From CSBr16-58 sp051859825 (GTDB taxonomy: Bacteria; Bacteroidota; Bacteroidia; Flavobacteriales; Schleiferiaceae), in contig JBHYFA010000027.1 in NCBI GenBank assembly GCA_051859825.1, forward strand, positions 1 through 30,691: a DNA stretch of 30,691 nt, written 5' to 3'. The translations under genes and the position numbers were made by a program. Positions 9,168 through 16,316 of this stretch are shown here, piece by piece (position 1 is the stretch's first letter; every line of letters begins with the position of its first letter). The notes beneath the pieces are model-generated. The model did not search any database and had not been told where the DNA came from. It worked only from the letters and a program-made list of their open reading frames with translations.

Positions 9168-9652
9168 GAGCGCAAAGATAGAATGTAGAGTAGGTTTTTT
9201 TTATCAAAAATATACATGCGTTGTTTGCCCGTTCCTTGCCAGTGGAGAATGTTTTTTTGGCCGGGTAACACTTCGATTAACGTGCTCCATTTCAGTTCGA
9301 TGTTTTCCGTATTCTTCGGCAAAGCGATCTCAAAATACATCCATTGCGCATCAATATCGCCTTCGCGTCCTACGTAGGTCATGGGCAGGGCATTTACTTT
9401 CAATCGCTGTTGGATGTAATGCCAAATTAGGGAGTCGGCTTCGGGGTGTTCGCGGGTTTCACTGAGGTAGAGTTTCTTGGCGCCCAAGGAATGTTCGAGG
9501 GCGTTTTCCAGGTCGTCGGTAAAAATTTTTAAGGCACATTCGAGGCTGTAATTCTGCGGATTAAAACGCATTTCTAGCACCGAAACGTAGAAGGGGTGGG
9601 CAATGCTCAGACTGCTTAAGGAAATAAAAAGCGAAACAAGTAATGCCTTCAA
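9164..9652 (-). CDS. DUF6702-family exported protein
   Basis: 162 residues with a signal peptide ending near IAHP. The opening of the mature protein (HPFYVSVLEMRFNPQ) and the ALKIFTDDLENAL string are typical of DUF6702, a Bacteroidota family of unknown function normally encoded upstream of HupE/UreJ and M1 genes, as here. The start overlaps nothing upstream; the stop overlaps the HupE/UreJ start by 4 bp. A TAGCTTTG box (9675-9682) lies 23 bp upstream of the ATG, making this the first gene of the operon. No catalytic motif is visible; a periplasmic partner of the membrane protein is a guess from gene order. Confidence 0.85.
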   Translation of the reverse strand: MKALLVSLFISLSSLSIAHPFYVSVLEMRFNPQNYSLECALKIFTDDLENALEHSLGAKKLYLSETREHPEADSLIWHYIQQRLKVNALPMTYVGREGDIDAQWMYFEIALPKNTENIELKWSTLIEVLPGQKNILHWQGTGKQRMYIFDKKNLLYILSLRS

Positions 9653-9674
9653 TGTTGGAAGTTTTTGAAAGAGG

Positions 9675-9682
9675 CAAAGCTA
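9675..9682 (-). promoter_or_regulatory. -7 box (TAGCTTTG) for the DUF6702-HupE-M1 operon
   Basis: Matches the Bacteroidota -7 consensus TAnnTTTG on the minus strand, 23 bp before the DUF6702 start. No clear -33 TTTG is visible. Confidence 0.5.
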
Positions 9683-9730
9683 ATTCATAAAGTTTGAGTT
9701 ATGGCAGTGACGCAATTTATCGTATTTTGA

Positions 9731-10591
9731 TTATAATTTTTTCAAATTACCCAACACCATTTCCGTCATTCCCTCCATCTTTGAAAAGGCAAACCATTTT
9801 TTACCCAAATCTTTAAGGGATGCGCCGAAGTGGTAAACATGGTTTTCATCCAAAATGAGAAAGCGGTCGTGTGCATCTGTAAATTGATGGATGTTAATTT
9901 TAGGATACTGAGTGTTGTGTTTTTGCAGGTCGAGTCTGAGCTGTTTACTGATGGCTTTGGTGAAGATGGAGGCGGAAACGTTTTTTTCTCGTTTGCTAAG
10001 GAGTGTCAATACCGTATCATCAATGTAATTGTCTATGAGAATAATCGACTTTTTTGCACTTCGTATCAAACCTGCTGTAAAGCTGTAGGCATCATACATC
10101 TGGCCATTGAATAAAATACCCTGCTTGGGAAGTTCGTTGGATTTGATGTGTAAAGATATTTTTTTTACCTCCTGGGATAAGTCTTCGAAATTATTTTCTA
10201 TTCTGTTCATTCGCTGATTCAGGGCGTAGCCTTTGAGAAGGTAGTCTCTGAGAACATGGGTTGCCCAAATACGGAAGAGGGTGCCTTGTTTAGAGTTTAC
10301 TCTATACCCAACTGATAGAATTGCATCGAGATTATAGTATTCAATTTCTCTGGTTACTTTACGTCCTGACTCTATTTGAACTGTTGCATTTTTTGCAACA
10401 GTTGCTTTTCGGATTAACTCACCCTCTTTGTAAATATTTTTTAAATGTCTTGAAATGACCGACTTGTCTCTATTAAATAGTTGAGATATTTGATTGAGCG
10501 TTAACCAAACTGTTTCATTTTCAATGATGACTTCGATGCGCTCGGCAAAATGATCAGCTTGATAAAGTATGATTTCGTTTCTGTTTTCCAT
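9731..10591 (-). CDS. RhuM-family protein with PLD-like C-terminal domain (copy 1)
   Basis: 286 residues. Residues about 19-130 are a RhuM-type domain: a predicted winged helix (TVWLTLNQISQLFNRDKSVI) followed by YYNLDAILSVGYRVNSKQGT and FRIWATHVLRDYLLKGY. Residues about 155-286 resemble a phospholipase-D-like fold: SIILIDNYID, then HDRFLILD (an HxRx4D version of the HxKx4D motif) and GASLKDLGKKWFAFSKM. RhuM was named in a Salmonella pathogenicity island; related proteins are frequent in mobile and defence-rich regions, and their activity is poorly known. The gene lies 39 bp downstream of a paralogue with near-identical ends but a different recognition region. A perfect inverted repeat covers codons 63-71. 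DNA binding is inferred from the winged helix; nuclease activity is uncertain because the motif Lys is Arg. Confidence 0.88.
   Translation of the reverse strand: MENRNEIILYQADHFAERIEVIIENETVWLTLNQISQLFNRDKSVISRHLKNIYKEGELIRKATVAKNATVQIESGRKVTREIEYYNLDAILSVGYRVNSKQGTLFRIWATHVLRDYLLKGYALNQRMNRIENNFEDLSQEVKKISLHIKSNELPKQGILFNGQMYDAYSFTAGLIRSAKKSIILIDNYIDDTVLTLLSKREKNVSASIFTKAISKQLRLDLQKHNTQYPKINIHQFTDAHDRFLILDENHVYHFGASLKDLGKKWFAFSKMEGMTEMVLGNLKKL
10379..10403. repeat. Intragenic 25-nt inverted repeat in RhuM copy 1
   Basis: Arms AACTGTTGCA and TGCAACAGTT are perfect complements around a 5-nt centre. It covers codons 63-71 (ATVAKNATV). Copy 2 has a different perfect palindrome of equal length at the same codons (10988-11012). 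Confidence 0.95.
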
Positions 10592-10630
10592 AGGACGTTT
10601 TTTTGAATTCTTTAAAGCTATGCAATGTTG

Positions 10631-11200
10631 CTATTTGCGCAAATTACCCAACACCATTTCCGTCATTCCCTCCATCTTTGAAAAGGCAAACCATNNNNNN
10701 NNNNNNNNNNNNNNNNNNNNNNNNNNNNNNNNNNNNNNNNNNNNNNNNNNNNNNNNNNNNNNNNNNNNNNNNNNNNNNNNNNNNNNNNNNNNNNCGAAAT
10801 TATTTTCTATTCTGTTCATTCGCTGATTCAGGGCGTAGCCTTTGAGAAGATAGTCTCTGAGAACATGGGTTGCCCAAATACGGAAGAGGGTGCCTTGTTT
10901 AGATTTTACTCGATACCCTACGGAAATGATTACATCGAGGTTGTAGTATTCTAATCGGCGTTTCACCTGTCTTTTGCCTTCATATTGAACTGTCAAGGAA
11001 TCCTTGACAGTTGCCTCTTTAGTAAGCTCACCTTCTCTAAAGCAATTATTTATATGCAAACTAATATTCTGTTTAGACTGCCCAAAAAGCGTCGCCATTT
11101 GAGCCTGTGTTAACCAAACCGTTTCATTTTCAATGATGACTTCGATGCGCTCGGCAAAATGATCAGCTTGATAAAGTATGATTTCGTTTCTGTTTTCCAT
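10631..11200 (-). CDS. RhuM-family protein with PLD-like C-terminal domain (copy 2, contains assembly gap)
   Basis: The first 31 residues equal copy 1, as does most of the stretch GTLFRIWATHVLRDYLLKGY onward; between residues 32 and about 100 the recognition region differs (QAQMATLFGQSKQNISLHIN). After residue 135 the sequence is replaced by 100 N, then resumes with WFAFSKMEGMTEMVLGNLRK. In copy 1 the equivalent missing stretch is 388 nt (9798-10185), so the true gene should be about 285 residues, not 189; the frame survives because 388 and 100 differ by a multiple of three. It is upstream of copy 1 on the same strand, 39 bp apart, probably one transcript from the TATATTTG box at 11265-11272. 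It carries its own inverted repeat at codons 63-71. Confidence 0.85.
   Translation of the reverse strand: MENRNEIILYQADHFAERIEVIIENETVWLTQAQMATLFGQSKQNISLHINNCFREGELTKEATVKDSLTVQYEGKRQVKRRLEYYNLDVIISVGYRVKSKQGTLFRIWATHVLRDYLLKGYALNQRMNRIENNFXXXXXXXXXXXXXXXXXXXXXXXXXXXXXXXXXXWFAFSKMEGMTEMVLGNLRK
10633..10644. promoter_or_regulatory. Candidate operator ATTTGCGCAAAT upstream of RhuM copy 1
   Basis: A 12-bp perfect palindrome centred 47 bp before the copy 1 start, inside the last codons of copy 2 (NLRK stop). The same core lies upstream of copy 2 at similar spacing. Operator function is inferred only. Confidence 0.35.
10695..10794. other. Assembly gap (100 N)
   Basis: Exactly 100 N, a conventional filler for a gap of unknown size. 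Both edges match copy 1 (ends at 9797 and resumes at 10186 there), so about 388 nt of the PLD-like region of copy 2 is missing. Confidence 0.98.
10988..11012. repeat. Intragenic 25-nt inverted repeat in RhuM copy 2
   Basis: Arms AACTGTCAAGGA and TCCTTGACAGTT are perfect 12-nt complements around one central base. It covers codons 63-71 (ATVKDSLTV). The outer six pairs equal those of copy 1; the inner ones differ but remain paired. Confidence 0.95.
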
Positions 11201-11243
11201 AGGACGTTTTTTGATTTGGAATGCTTTAAAGGAAAAGGATGTA

Positions 11244-11259
11244 TAATTTGCGCAAATTA
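11244..11259. promoter_or_regulatory. Candidate operator TAATTTGCGCAAATTA upstream of RhuM copy 2
   Basis: A 16-bp perfect palindrome centred about 51 bp before the copy 2 start and just downstream of the -7 box at 11265-11272, where a bound protein would block transcription. It shares the ATTTGCGCAAAT core with 10633-10644. The minus-strand reading GGTAATTTGCGCAAATTA also resembles the end of a RhuM gene (GNLRKL), so it may instead be the tail of a lost third copy. Confidence 0.4.
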
Positions 11260-11264
11260 CCTTA

Positions 11265-11272
11265 CAAATATA
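11265..11272 (-). promoter_or_regulatory. -7 box (TATATTTG) for the RhuM pair
   Basis: TAnnTTTG match on the minus strand, 65 bp before the copy 2 start. The 272-bp space 11201-11472 otherwise shows only the palindrome at 11244-11259 and the divergent -7 box at 11446-11453. Confidence 0.5.
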
Positions 11273-11445
11273 CAGGTAAAATAATTATTACAAAACTATT
11301 TCAAACAAAATTCGCGTTGCGAATAACAGAAACGTGATTTATTATGCCTCAAGAGTTATAGACAAATGTGCACTAACCAAAGCAATAAATTTTTGTTGTA
11401 CGTTTAAATGTGATTGCCGTCACTTTTTTATTCTGTTTGCCGAAA

Positions 11446-11453
11446 TAACTTTG
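11446..11453 (+). promoter_or_regulatory. -7 box (TAACTTTG) for the kelch-like gene
   Basis: TAnnTTTG match 20 bp before the ATG at 11473, implying a leader of about 12 nt. Confidence 0.5.
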
Positions 11454-11472
11454 TTTAATTACATTCTCAATC

Positions 11473-13113
11473 ATGGAAAAAACTACTCCTCGTAGAAAAT
11501 GGAGCTTGGCTTCTATTTTTTTGCTTTTTAGCATGGTGTCATTTAGCCAAATCAACGATTTCAAATACAGTGTGCATTTGGAGCAAGTCAGCTTTCAAGG
11601 CGTGCCGGCACTTCACTCTTTTGCATTTGCCCAGCACGATGATAAGTGGCTGATTATTGGTGGACGAAAAGATGGTTTACACGCTCGTCAGCCATTTAAT
11701 GCTTTTCCTCAATCGGATAATAACACCGATATCTACGTTATCGATGTTTACAACGAACAAGTCTGGTCTGCATCCATTACGGGTTTAAGTACGAGTATTC
11801 GAGAGCAACTGCAATCTACCAACATGAACTTTTATCAGGATGCAGATACGCTTTACTTTCTTGGGGGCTACGCTTTTTCTGCCAGTCAATCAGATCATTT
11901 GACTTTTCCACATCTAACTTCAATTCATGTATCGGCCCTAATGGATGCGGTTATTCAAGGAACTCCAATCAACGCTTACTTTAAGCAAATCACGAATCAA
12001 AACTTTGCCATTACCGGTGGACAAATGGGAAAAATTGGTGATGACTTTATTGTAGTTGGCGGACATCGTTTTGATGGACGTTATAATCCCATGGGAAATC
12101 CAACCTATACACAGTCTTATACGAATCAAGTGCGCAGGTTTAAAATAAACAACAGCGGTTCCAGCATTATAATTAGTGATTACCGTACAGATACCGATCC
12201 TACTCATTTGCGCAGAAGGGATTACAACCTTATTCCACAATTGCTTCCCGGAGGCAAGTTTGGTTACACAATTTCTGCTGGTGTGTTTCAACCCCAAGCT
12301 GATTTACCCTTTTTATATCCTGTAGATATTACGGATAGCACCTACATTCCACACACAAATTTTGAGCAGTATTTGAGTCATTACCACGGTTCAAAAGTTG
12401 CACTTTATGATAGTTCAACATCCAGTAATTACAGCATTTTCCTCGGCGGAATGAGTCAGTATTATTTTAATGATGCCACGGGTCAGCTTACACAAGACAA
12501 TAACGTTCCTTTTGTGAAAACCATTAGTTTGCTCACCCGCGACGGCAATGGAACTTTTCATGAGCACGCATTTGGCACTCAGATGCCCGCTTTACAAGGA
12601 GCGAGTTCAGAGTTCATTCACAACAAACATTTACCTATGCACGAATCAAAGTTGATTTGGTTGCACCAGATTCCCGATGATACAATCTTATTGGGGCACA
12701 TGGTAGGCGGAATATTCAGTCCGAGTTTGAATCCATTTTCGCAAAACCAAACCAGCACTACCTCTGCTGACCCGGCGATATTTGCGGTTTATTTAATAAA
12801 CGAATCGGATGTGTCTTTAACAAAAATTGATTCTAAACCCAAATTTAATTTACGTGTTGCTCCCAATCCAGCTTCTTCGGAAATTCATTTTAGTGTAGCA
12901 AATGAGGATGTCGTTGAAGTGAAGTACACACTAACAGATATATCTGGCAAAACACTTTTCTCCGCATCAAAAACCATCATGCCTTACGAGGAGGTATATG
13001 TTGAAATTCCCGCGGGAACGGCAAATCAGATGGTCAGTTTAACGGTATTAATCGACAGTAAGCATTATGCTACGCAAAAAGTCCGCGTGCATAAAGGGCG
13101 AAATAAGCACTAG
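11473..13113 (+). CDS. Secreted kelch-like beta-propeller protein with T9SS sorting domain
   Basis: 546 residues. A basic N-terminus is followed by a signal segment (WSLASIFLLFSMVSFSQ). Residues about 45-440 contain spaced GG blade motifs (WLIIGGRKDGL, LYFLGGYAFSA, FIVVGGHRFDG, SIFLGGMSQYY, LGHMVGGIF), as in kelch-type propellers. The last about 85 residues form a type A T9SS sorting domain: FNLRVAPNPASSEIHF, then LTDISGKTLFSA and a basic end. The protein would cross the outer membrane through T9SS and be released or anchored on the surface. It stands alone, divergent from the RhuM pair and followed by a stem-loop. No enzymatic motif is visible; the ligand is unknown. Confidence 0.82.
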   Translation: MEKTTPRRKWSLASIFLLFSMVSFSQINDFKYSVHLEQVSFQGVPALHSFAFAQHDDKWLIIGGRKDGLHARQPFNAFPQSDNNTDIYVIDVYNEQVWSASITGLSTSIREQLQSTNMNFYQDADTLYFLGGYAFSASQSDHLTFPHLTSIHVSALMDAVIQGTPINAYFKQITNQNFAITGGQMGKIGDDFIVVGGHRFDGRYNPMGNPTYTQSYTNQVRRFKINNSGSSIIISDYRTDTDPTHLRRRDYNLIPQLLPGGKFGYTISAGVFQPQADLPFLYPVDITDSTYIPHTNFEQYLSHYHGSKVALYDSSTSSNYSIFLGGMSQYYFNDATGQLTQDNNVPFVKTISLLTRDGNGTFHEHAFGTQMPALQGASSEFIHNKHLPMHESKLIWLHQIPDDTILLGHMVGGIFSPSLNPFSQNQTSTTSADPAIFAVYLINESDVSLTKIDSKPKFNLRVAPNPASSEIHFSVANEDVVEVKYTLTDISGKTLFSASKTIMPYEEVYVEIPAGTANQMVSLTVLIDSKHYATQKVRVHKGRNKH

Positions 13114-13116
13114 TGT

Positions 13117-13156
13117 TAAGCGGTTACCTGGCTCTTTAAAGCCAAGTGACCGCTTA
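13117..13156. terminator. Stem-loop after the kelch-like gene
   Basis: TAAGCGGT pairs with ACCGCTTA and the inner TGGCT with AGCCA, forming an interrupted hairpin of about 16 pairs starting 3 bp after the stop codon. There is no strong T run, so termination is likely but not certain. Confidence 0.45.
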
Positions 13157-13202
13157 ATAAAGTAAAATATTACAAAGCCTTATTTCACTTCAATTTTTTC
13201 CA

Positions 13203-13210
13203 TACATTTG
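13203..13210 (+). promoter_or_regulatory. -7 box (TACATTTG) for 13268-14674
   Basis: TAnnTTTG match 57 bp before the ATG at 13268; plausible promoter of the two-gene unit that follows. Confidence 0.45.
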
Positions 13211-13267
13211 TCCAGACCCTATAAATGACAATTGATCAAGGCATTGTAACAAGATAAAATGTGTGTT

Positions 13268-13993
13268 ATGAACAAAGCTATTCCACTGGCATTTTTGTTT
13301 CTAGCTTTTGGCTTCCTACAAGCTCAGCACGTTTCAAAAAATAAAATCGGTTATCAGACCAACTTTTTATCATTTTTAAGAACACACCCTGCCGTTAACC
13401 TTGGAGTTGTTATAGTTAATACAAATGATAAGCTGGTTGATTTTGGTGTTGATGTTGGTTTTGCCTTACTTAATTCAAATGATGTAATCCAAACAAATTA
13501 CCCTTTAAATTACTATAATTCTCTTATGGGTCCTTTTCCTTCTTTGGACTTTCAGTTGGGAATTACACATTTTTTCAATGATCGATCAGGTTTTTATTAT
13601 GGTTATCGGGGTTCTGCGGGTTGGTTTGCTTTCAATCATAATTATAGTCTTTGCACGGAAAGTCGTTTTAATGGCTCAGTGTGTGTCTGCGAGAATTTAG
13701 AACGCATTACAACAGCAACTCAAACCTTGCGTCTTGGAGCAGCAATTCGCCTTGGACATTTAACTCCAGTAACCGATAATCATTATTTTGATCTAGCTTT
13801 TGATATTGGTTTGTTCTATCATTATCGCCTCAGAGATTTAGAAGTTGCGGAGCATTCAAGGTGTGGTTTAGATGGGCCTAGAGATCCCTTTAATGGTTAT
13901 TCACCGGACGGCATAGTTACTTTTGGGCTACTTGATTTTAATTCAGTGGTTTACCCGTATTTTCGCTTTATCTTAGCTTACCGGTTCATGTAA
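13268..13993 (+). CDS. Probable small outer-membrane protein, unrecognised family
   Basis: 241 residues from ATG 13268, chosen over the ATG three codons upstream (13259) because MNKAIPLAFLFLAFGFLQAQ is a regular signal peptide with the charge near the start. The mature part alternates aromatic and polar residues (FYYGYRGSAGWFAFNHNYS, YFDLAFDIGLFYHYRLRDL) and ends in FRFILAYRFM, the pattern of closing strands of outer-membrane beta-barrels. Four Cys lie in the middle and late part (LCTESRFNGSVCVCE, HSRCGL), perhaps a disulphide loop outside. I do not recognise a family. It is 12 bp upstream of a lipoprotein gene on the same strand, so the two probably act together in the envelope. Confidence 0.6.
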   Translation: MNKAIPLAFLFLAFGFLQAQHVSKNKIGYQTNFLSFLRTHPAVNLGVVIVNTNDKLVDFGVDVGFALLNSNDVIQTNYPLNYYNSLMGPFPSLDFQLGITHFFNDRSGFYYGYRGSAGWFAFNHNYSLCTESRFNGSVCVCENLERITTATQTLRLGAAIRLGHLTPVTDNHYFDLAFDIGLFYHYRLRDLEVAEHSRCGLDGPRDPFNGYSPDGIVTFGLLDFNSVVYPYFRFILAYRFM

Positions 13994-14005
13994 AAATTTT
14001 GAGTT

Positions 14006-14674
14006 ATGACTTATTTTGTAAGAAGAATATTTTTACTACTTTTTTCCGTTGTATTAATCTCCTTAACCTCTTGCACGGATGAAGGAGGTTTTCTTTCTGT
14101 GGCTAATCTAGAGGTTTTAGACACAAATGGAAATCCAGTTAGTAATATTCGATTATTGCTTTCCCAAGATGATCAATACGAAAGCGAAATGCAAGAAGGT
14201 AGCGGTATTGGAGGAGCCTCTTATGTAACGGATATATTTGGTAAAGCTCGAATCAAGTACTTCTCCAGTGAAGGCACTCAATCCATTATTTATGTTCTAG
14301 CTGAGGTTTATGATGATGAAAGAAGTATGGTGTTATGTAGTTATTCAGAGCGGATATTTGAAAATAGAGAACAGGATTTTGTCGTGTATGTAAATCCTCC
14401 AACCATCCCAATAAGTATCGATTTATCAAACGCACTTCAAGATTCGACTTTATTGGCTGGAAAAGAGTTTATTATGGGTTTGTCGCGGCGTTCCGGCGGC
14501 TGTTTTATTGGATTAGCATCAATCAGCTCTACGGAAATTAAGAGTGATGAAAATATTGATATACTTGTTTATCCAAATTCCGAGTACATCTTAACCTTTT
14601 TCAATCACAGAACAAGTATGCAAGATATTATAAATTTTAGTGTTGATAGTACGGCGCAAACAATTGTCTATTAA
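14006..14674 (+). CDS. Lipoprotein, unrecognised family
   Basis: 222 residues. A type II signal peptide ends in the lipobox LTSC (Cys 23). The start of the mature part (ANLEVLDTNGNPVSNIRLLL, then GGASYVTDIFGKARIKYF) resembles a carboxypeptidase-regulatory or Ig-like sandwich in which a 'next-step' sentence such as TDIFGKA recurs. The rest shows only predicted beta strands with three further Cys. The 12-bp gap after the probable barrel gene suggests co-transcription and a shared location at the outer membrane. Function unknown. Confidence 0.6.
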   Translation: MTYFVRRIFLLLFSVVLISLTSCTDEGGFLSVANLEVLDTNGNPVSNIRLLLSQDDQYESEMQEGSGIGGASYVTDIFGKARIKYFSSEGTQSIIYVLAEVYDDERSMVLCSYSERIFENREQDFVVYVNPPTIPISIDLSNALQDSTLLAGKEFIMGLSRRSGGCFIGLASISSTEIKSDENIDILVYPNSEYILTFFNHRTSMQDIINFSVDSTAQTIVY

Positions 14675-14760
14675 TTCCAATGCATAAAACTCTGAGAACG
14701 CATTCTTAATATTAACGTAAATAGCGCTCACATAAATTTTACTTTAGGGCACGAAGCAAC

Positions 14761-14768
14761 TATCTTTG
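14761..14768 (+). promoter_or_regulatory. -7 box (TATCTTTG) for the SPFH-crp unit
   Basis: TAnnTTTG match ending 15 bp before ATG 14784. Its TTG could be misread as a start codon in frame with the gene; as a promoter element it would place transcription start near 14775. Confidence 0.55.
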
Positions 14769-14783
14769 ACAAAATTTTCAACT

Positions 14784-15725
14784 ATGGATCCAAATATTTT
14801 CCCTCAATTAGCCATTTATTTCGTTGCACTTATTGTTGTGCTTAAGGCAATAATCATTGTAAAAGAAAAAACAGCAGTAGTAGTTGAGCGCCTCGGTAAA
14901 TTCACCCGTATTGCTCAGCCAGGTATCGGGATTATCGTTCCTTTTATTGATAAAAAAGCGGGTTTAGTAAACTTGCGTGTACAGCAGCTCGATGTTGAGG
15001 TTGAAACGAAAACCAAAGACGACGTTTTTGTGCGTTTGAAAGTAAGTGTGCAGTTTCAGGTAAAATCAGAAAGGGTGCGCGAGGCATTTTACAGTCTAGA
15101 CAATCCGCGCAACCAGATATCTTCCTACGTTTTTGATGATGTACGCTCCGAAGTTCCAAAGATGGACTTGGATGATGTGTTTGCCAAAAAAGAAGACATC
15201 GCTCTGGCGGTTGCCAAAAACCTGCGTGAGGCGATGGAAGAATACGGGTTTAAAATCGTGAAAACACTCATTACCGACATCGATCCCGACGATAGAGTGA
15301 AAGTGGCCATGAATAAAATCAACGCCGCCAAGCGCGAGAAATACGCGACTATGGAAGAGGCTGAAGGCTACAAAATTCGTGTAGTGAAAGAAGCAGAGGC
15401 GGAGGCCGAAAGCAAGCGTCTTTCGGGTGAAGGTATTGCCAAGCAGCGTTTGGAAATTGTACGTGGTTTTAAAGAGTCCGTTGAAGACTTTCAGCGCTCA
15501 CTGAAGGATGTTACCCACGAGGAAGTAATGCAGTTCGTGCTACTTACCCAATATTTTGACACCATCAATAATGTTGGTGCAAATTCTAAAAACACTTCGA
15601 TACTAATTCCACATTCACCTTCGGCCATGAAAGATTTCCAGGATCAAATCATTCAGGGAACTTTTGTGGGCAATAAGTTGCGTGACTACGCGAACGAGGG
15701 TGATAAGAAAGATTTAGACCAGTAA
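14784..15725 (+). CDS. SPFH/Band 7 (stomatin-like) membrane protein
   Basis: 313 residues from ATG 14784. The frame extends six codons further to a TTG, but that TTG belongs to a promoter-like TATCTTTG. Residues about 5-27 are a membrane anchor (IYFVALIVVLKAIIIV). Residues about 28-185 are the SPFH domain: AVVVERLGKFTRIAQPGIG, then QQLDVEVETKTKDDVFV. A charged Ala/Glu-rich coiled coil follows (AKREKYATMEEAEGYKI, KEAEAEAESKRLSG). Stomatin-type proteins assemble into large membrane rings that organise membrane domains or control proteases. The usual NfeD/membrane-protease partner is absent; instead a Crp-type regulator follows after 4 bp. Confidence 0.9.
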   Translation: MDPNIFPQLAIYFVALIVVLKAIIIVKEKTAVVVERLGKFTRIAQPGIGIIVPFIDKKAGLVNLRVQQLDVEVETKTKDDVFVRLKVSVQFQVKSERVREAFYSLDNPRNQISSYVFDDVRSEVPKMDLDDVFAKKEDIALAVAKNLREAMEEYGFKIVKTLITDIDPDDRVKVAMNKINAAKREKYATMEEAEGYKIRVVKEAEAEAESKRLSGEGIAKQRLEIVRGFKESVEDFQRSLKDVTHEEVMQFVLLTQYFDTINNVGANSKNTSILIPHSPSAMKDFQDQIIQGTFVGNKLRDYANEGDKKDLDQ

Positions 15726-15729
15726 AAGA

Positions 15730-16311
15730 ATGGACATCCTTAAGGCAAAAGATTTACGTGGAGTAATCCGTGAATACGTGAACGCCACAGACTCCGATTT
15801 GGAAATTTTTTTTTCTCTCGGAAAGGAAACTAATTTCCGAAAAAATGAAATGGTAATTCGCCAGGGAGATTCGCCATCCCATTTTATTTTTATTGCTGAA
15901 GGGTGCTTAATGACATACCTTACAGATGAGGGCAAAGCTCCTCATGTGTTGATGTTTGGTTTTTCCGGCTGGTGGACGGGTGATATTAAGGCAATTACCC
16001 AAAACCAACCTTCGGATTACTCCATTAAAGCACTTACGGATAGCCGAGCATATTTGTTTTCTCGGGAAGATTTTGAAGCTCTTTGTGCCCAAGCGCCCGT
16101 TTTTGAAAAATACTTTCGGATTATTTTTCAAAATAGTCTGGTTACCCACCAAAAGCGGATTATTCGCCAAATATCTGCCAATGCGGAGGAAAAATACAGG
16201 GCTTTTAAAGAGCGCTTTCCCAAGCTTGAACTCTTAGTTGCCCAGAAATATATAGCTTCCTATTTAGGTATTACGCCTGAGTTTTTTAGCACGTTGAGAA
16301 AACGAGTGTAG
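15730..16311 (+). CDS. Crp/Fnr-family transcriptional regulator
   Basis: 193 residues. Residues about 20-115 are a cyclic-nucleotide-binding-type beta roll (NEMVIRQGDSPSHFIFIAEG); the usual cAMP phosphate-binding signature (GE..RSA) is not present, so the ligand is unlikely to be cAMP. After the dimer helix (RIIFQNSLVTHQKRIIRQIS) the C-terminus has a short helix-turn-helix (VAQKYIASYLGITPEFFSTL), as in many Bacteroidota members that lack the wing. The gene starts 4 bp after the SPFH stop and is therefore probably co-transcribed with it; it ends 5 bp before a convergent gene. Regulated targets are unknown. Confidence 0.88.
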   Translation: MDILKAKDLRGVIREYVNATDSDLEIFFSLGKETNFRKNEMVIRQGDSPSHFIFIAEGCLMTYLTDEGKAPHVLMFGFSGWWTGDIKAITQNQPSDYSIKALTDSRAYLFSREDFEALCAQAPVFEKYFRIIFQNSLVTHQKRIIRQISANAEEKYRAFKERFPKLELLVAQKYIASYLGITPEFFSTLRKRV

Positions 16312-16316
16312 CCTGC

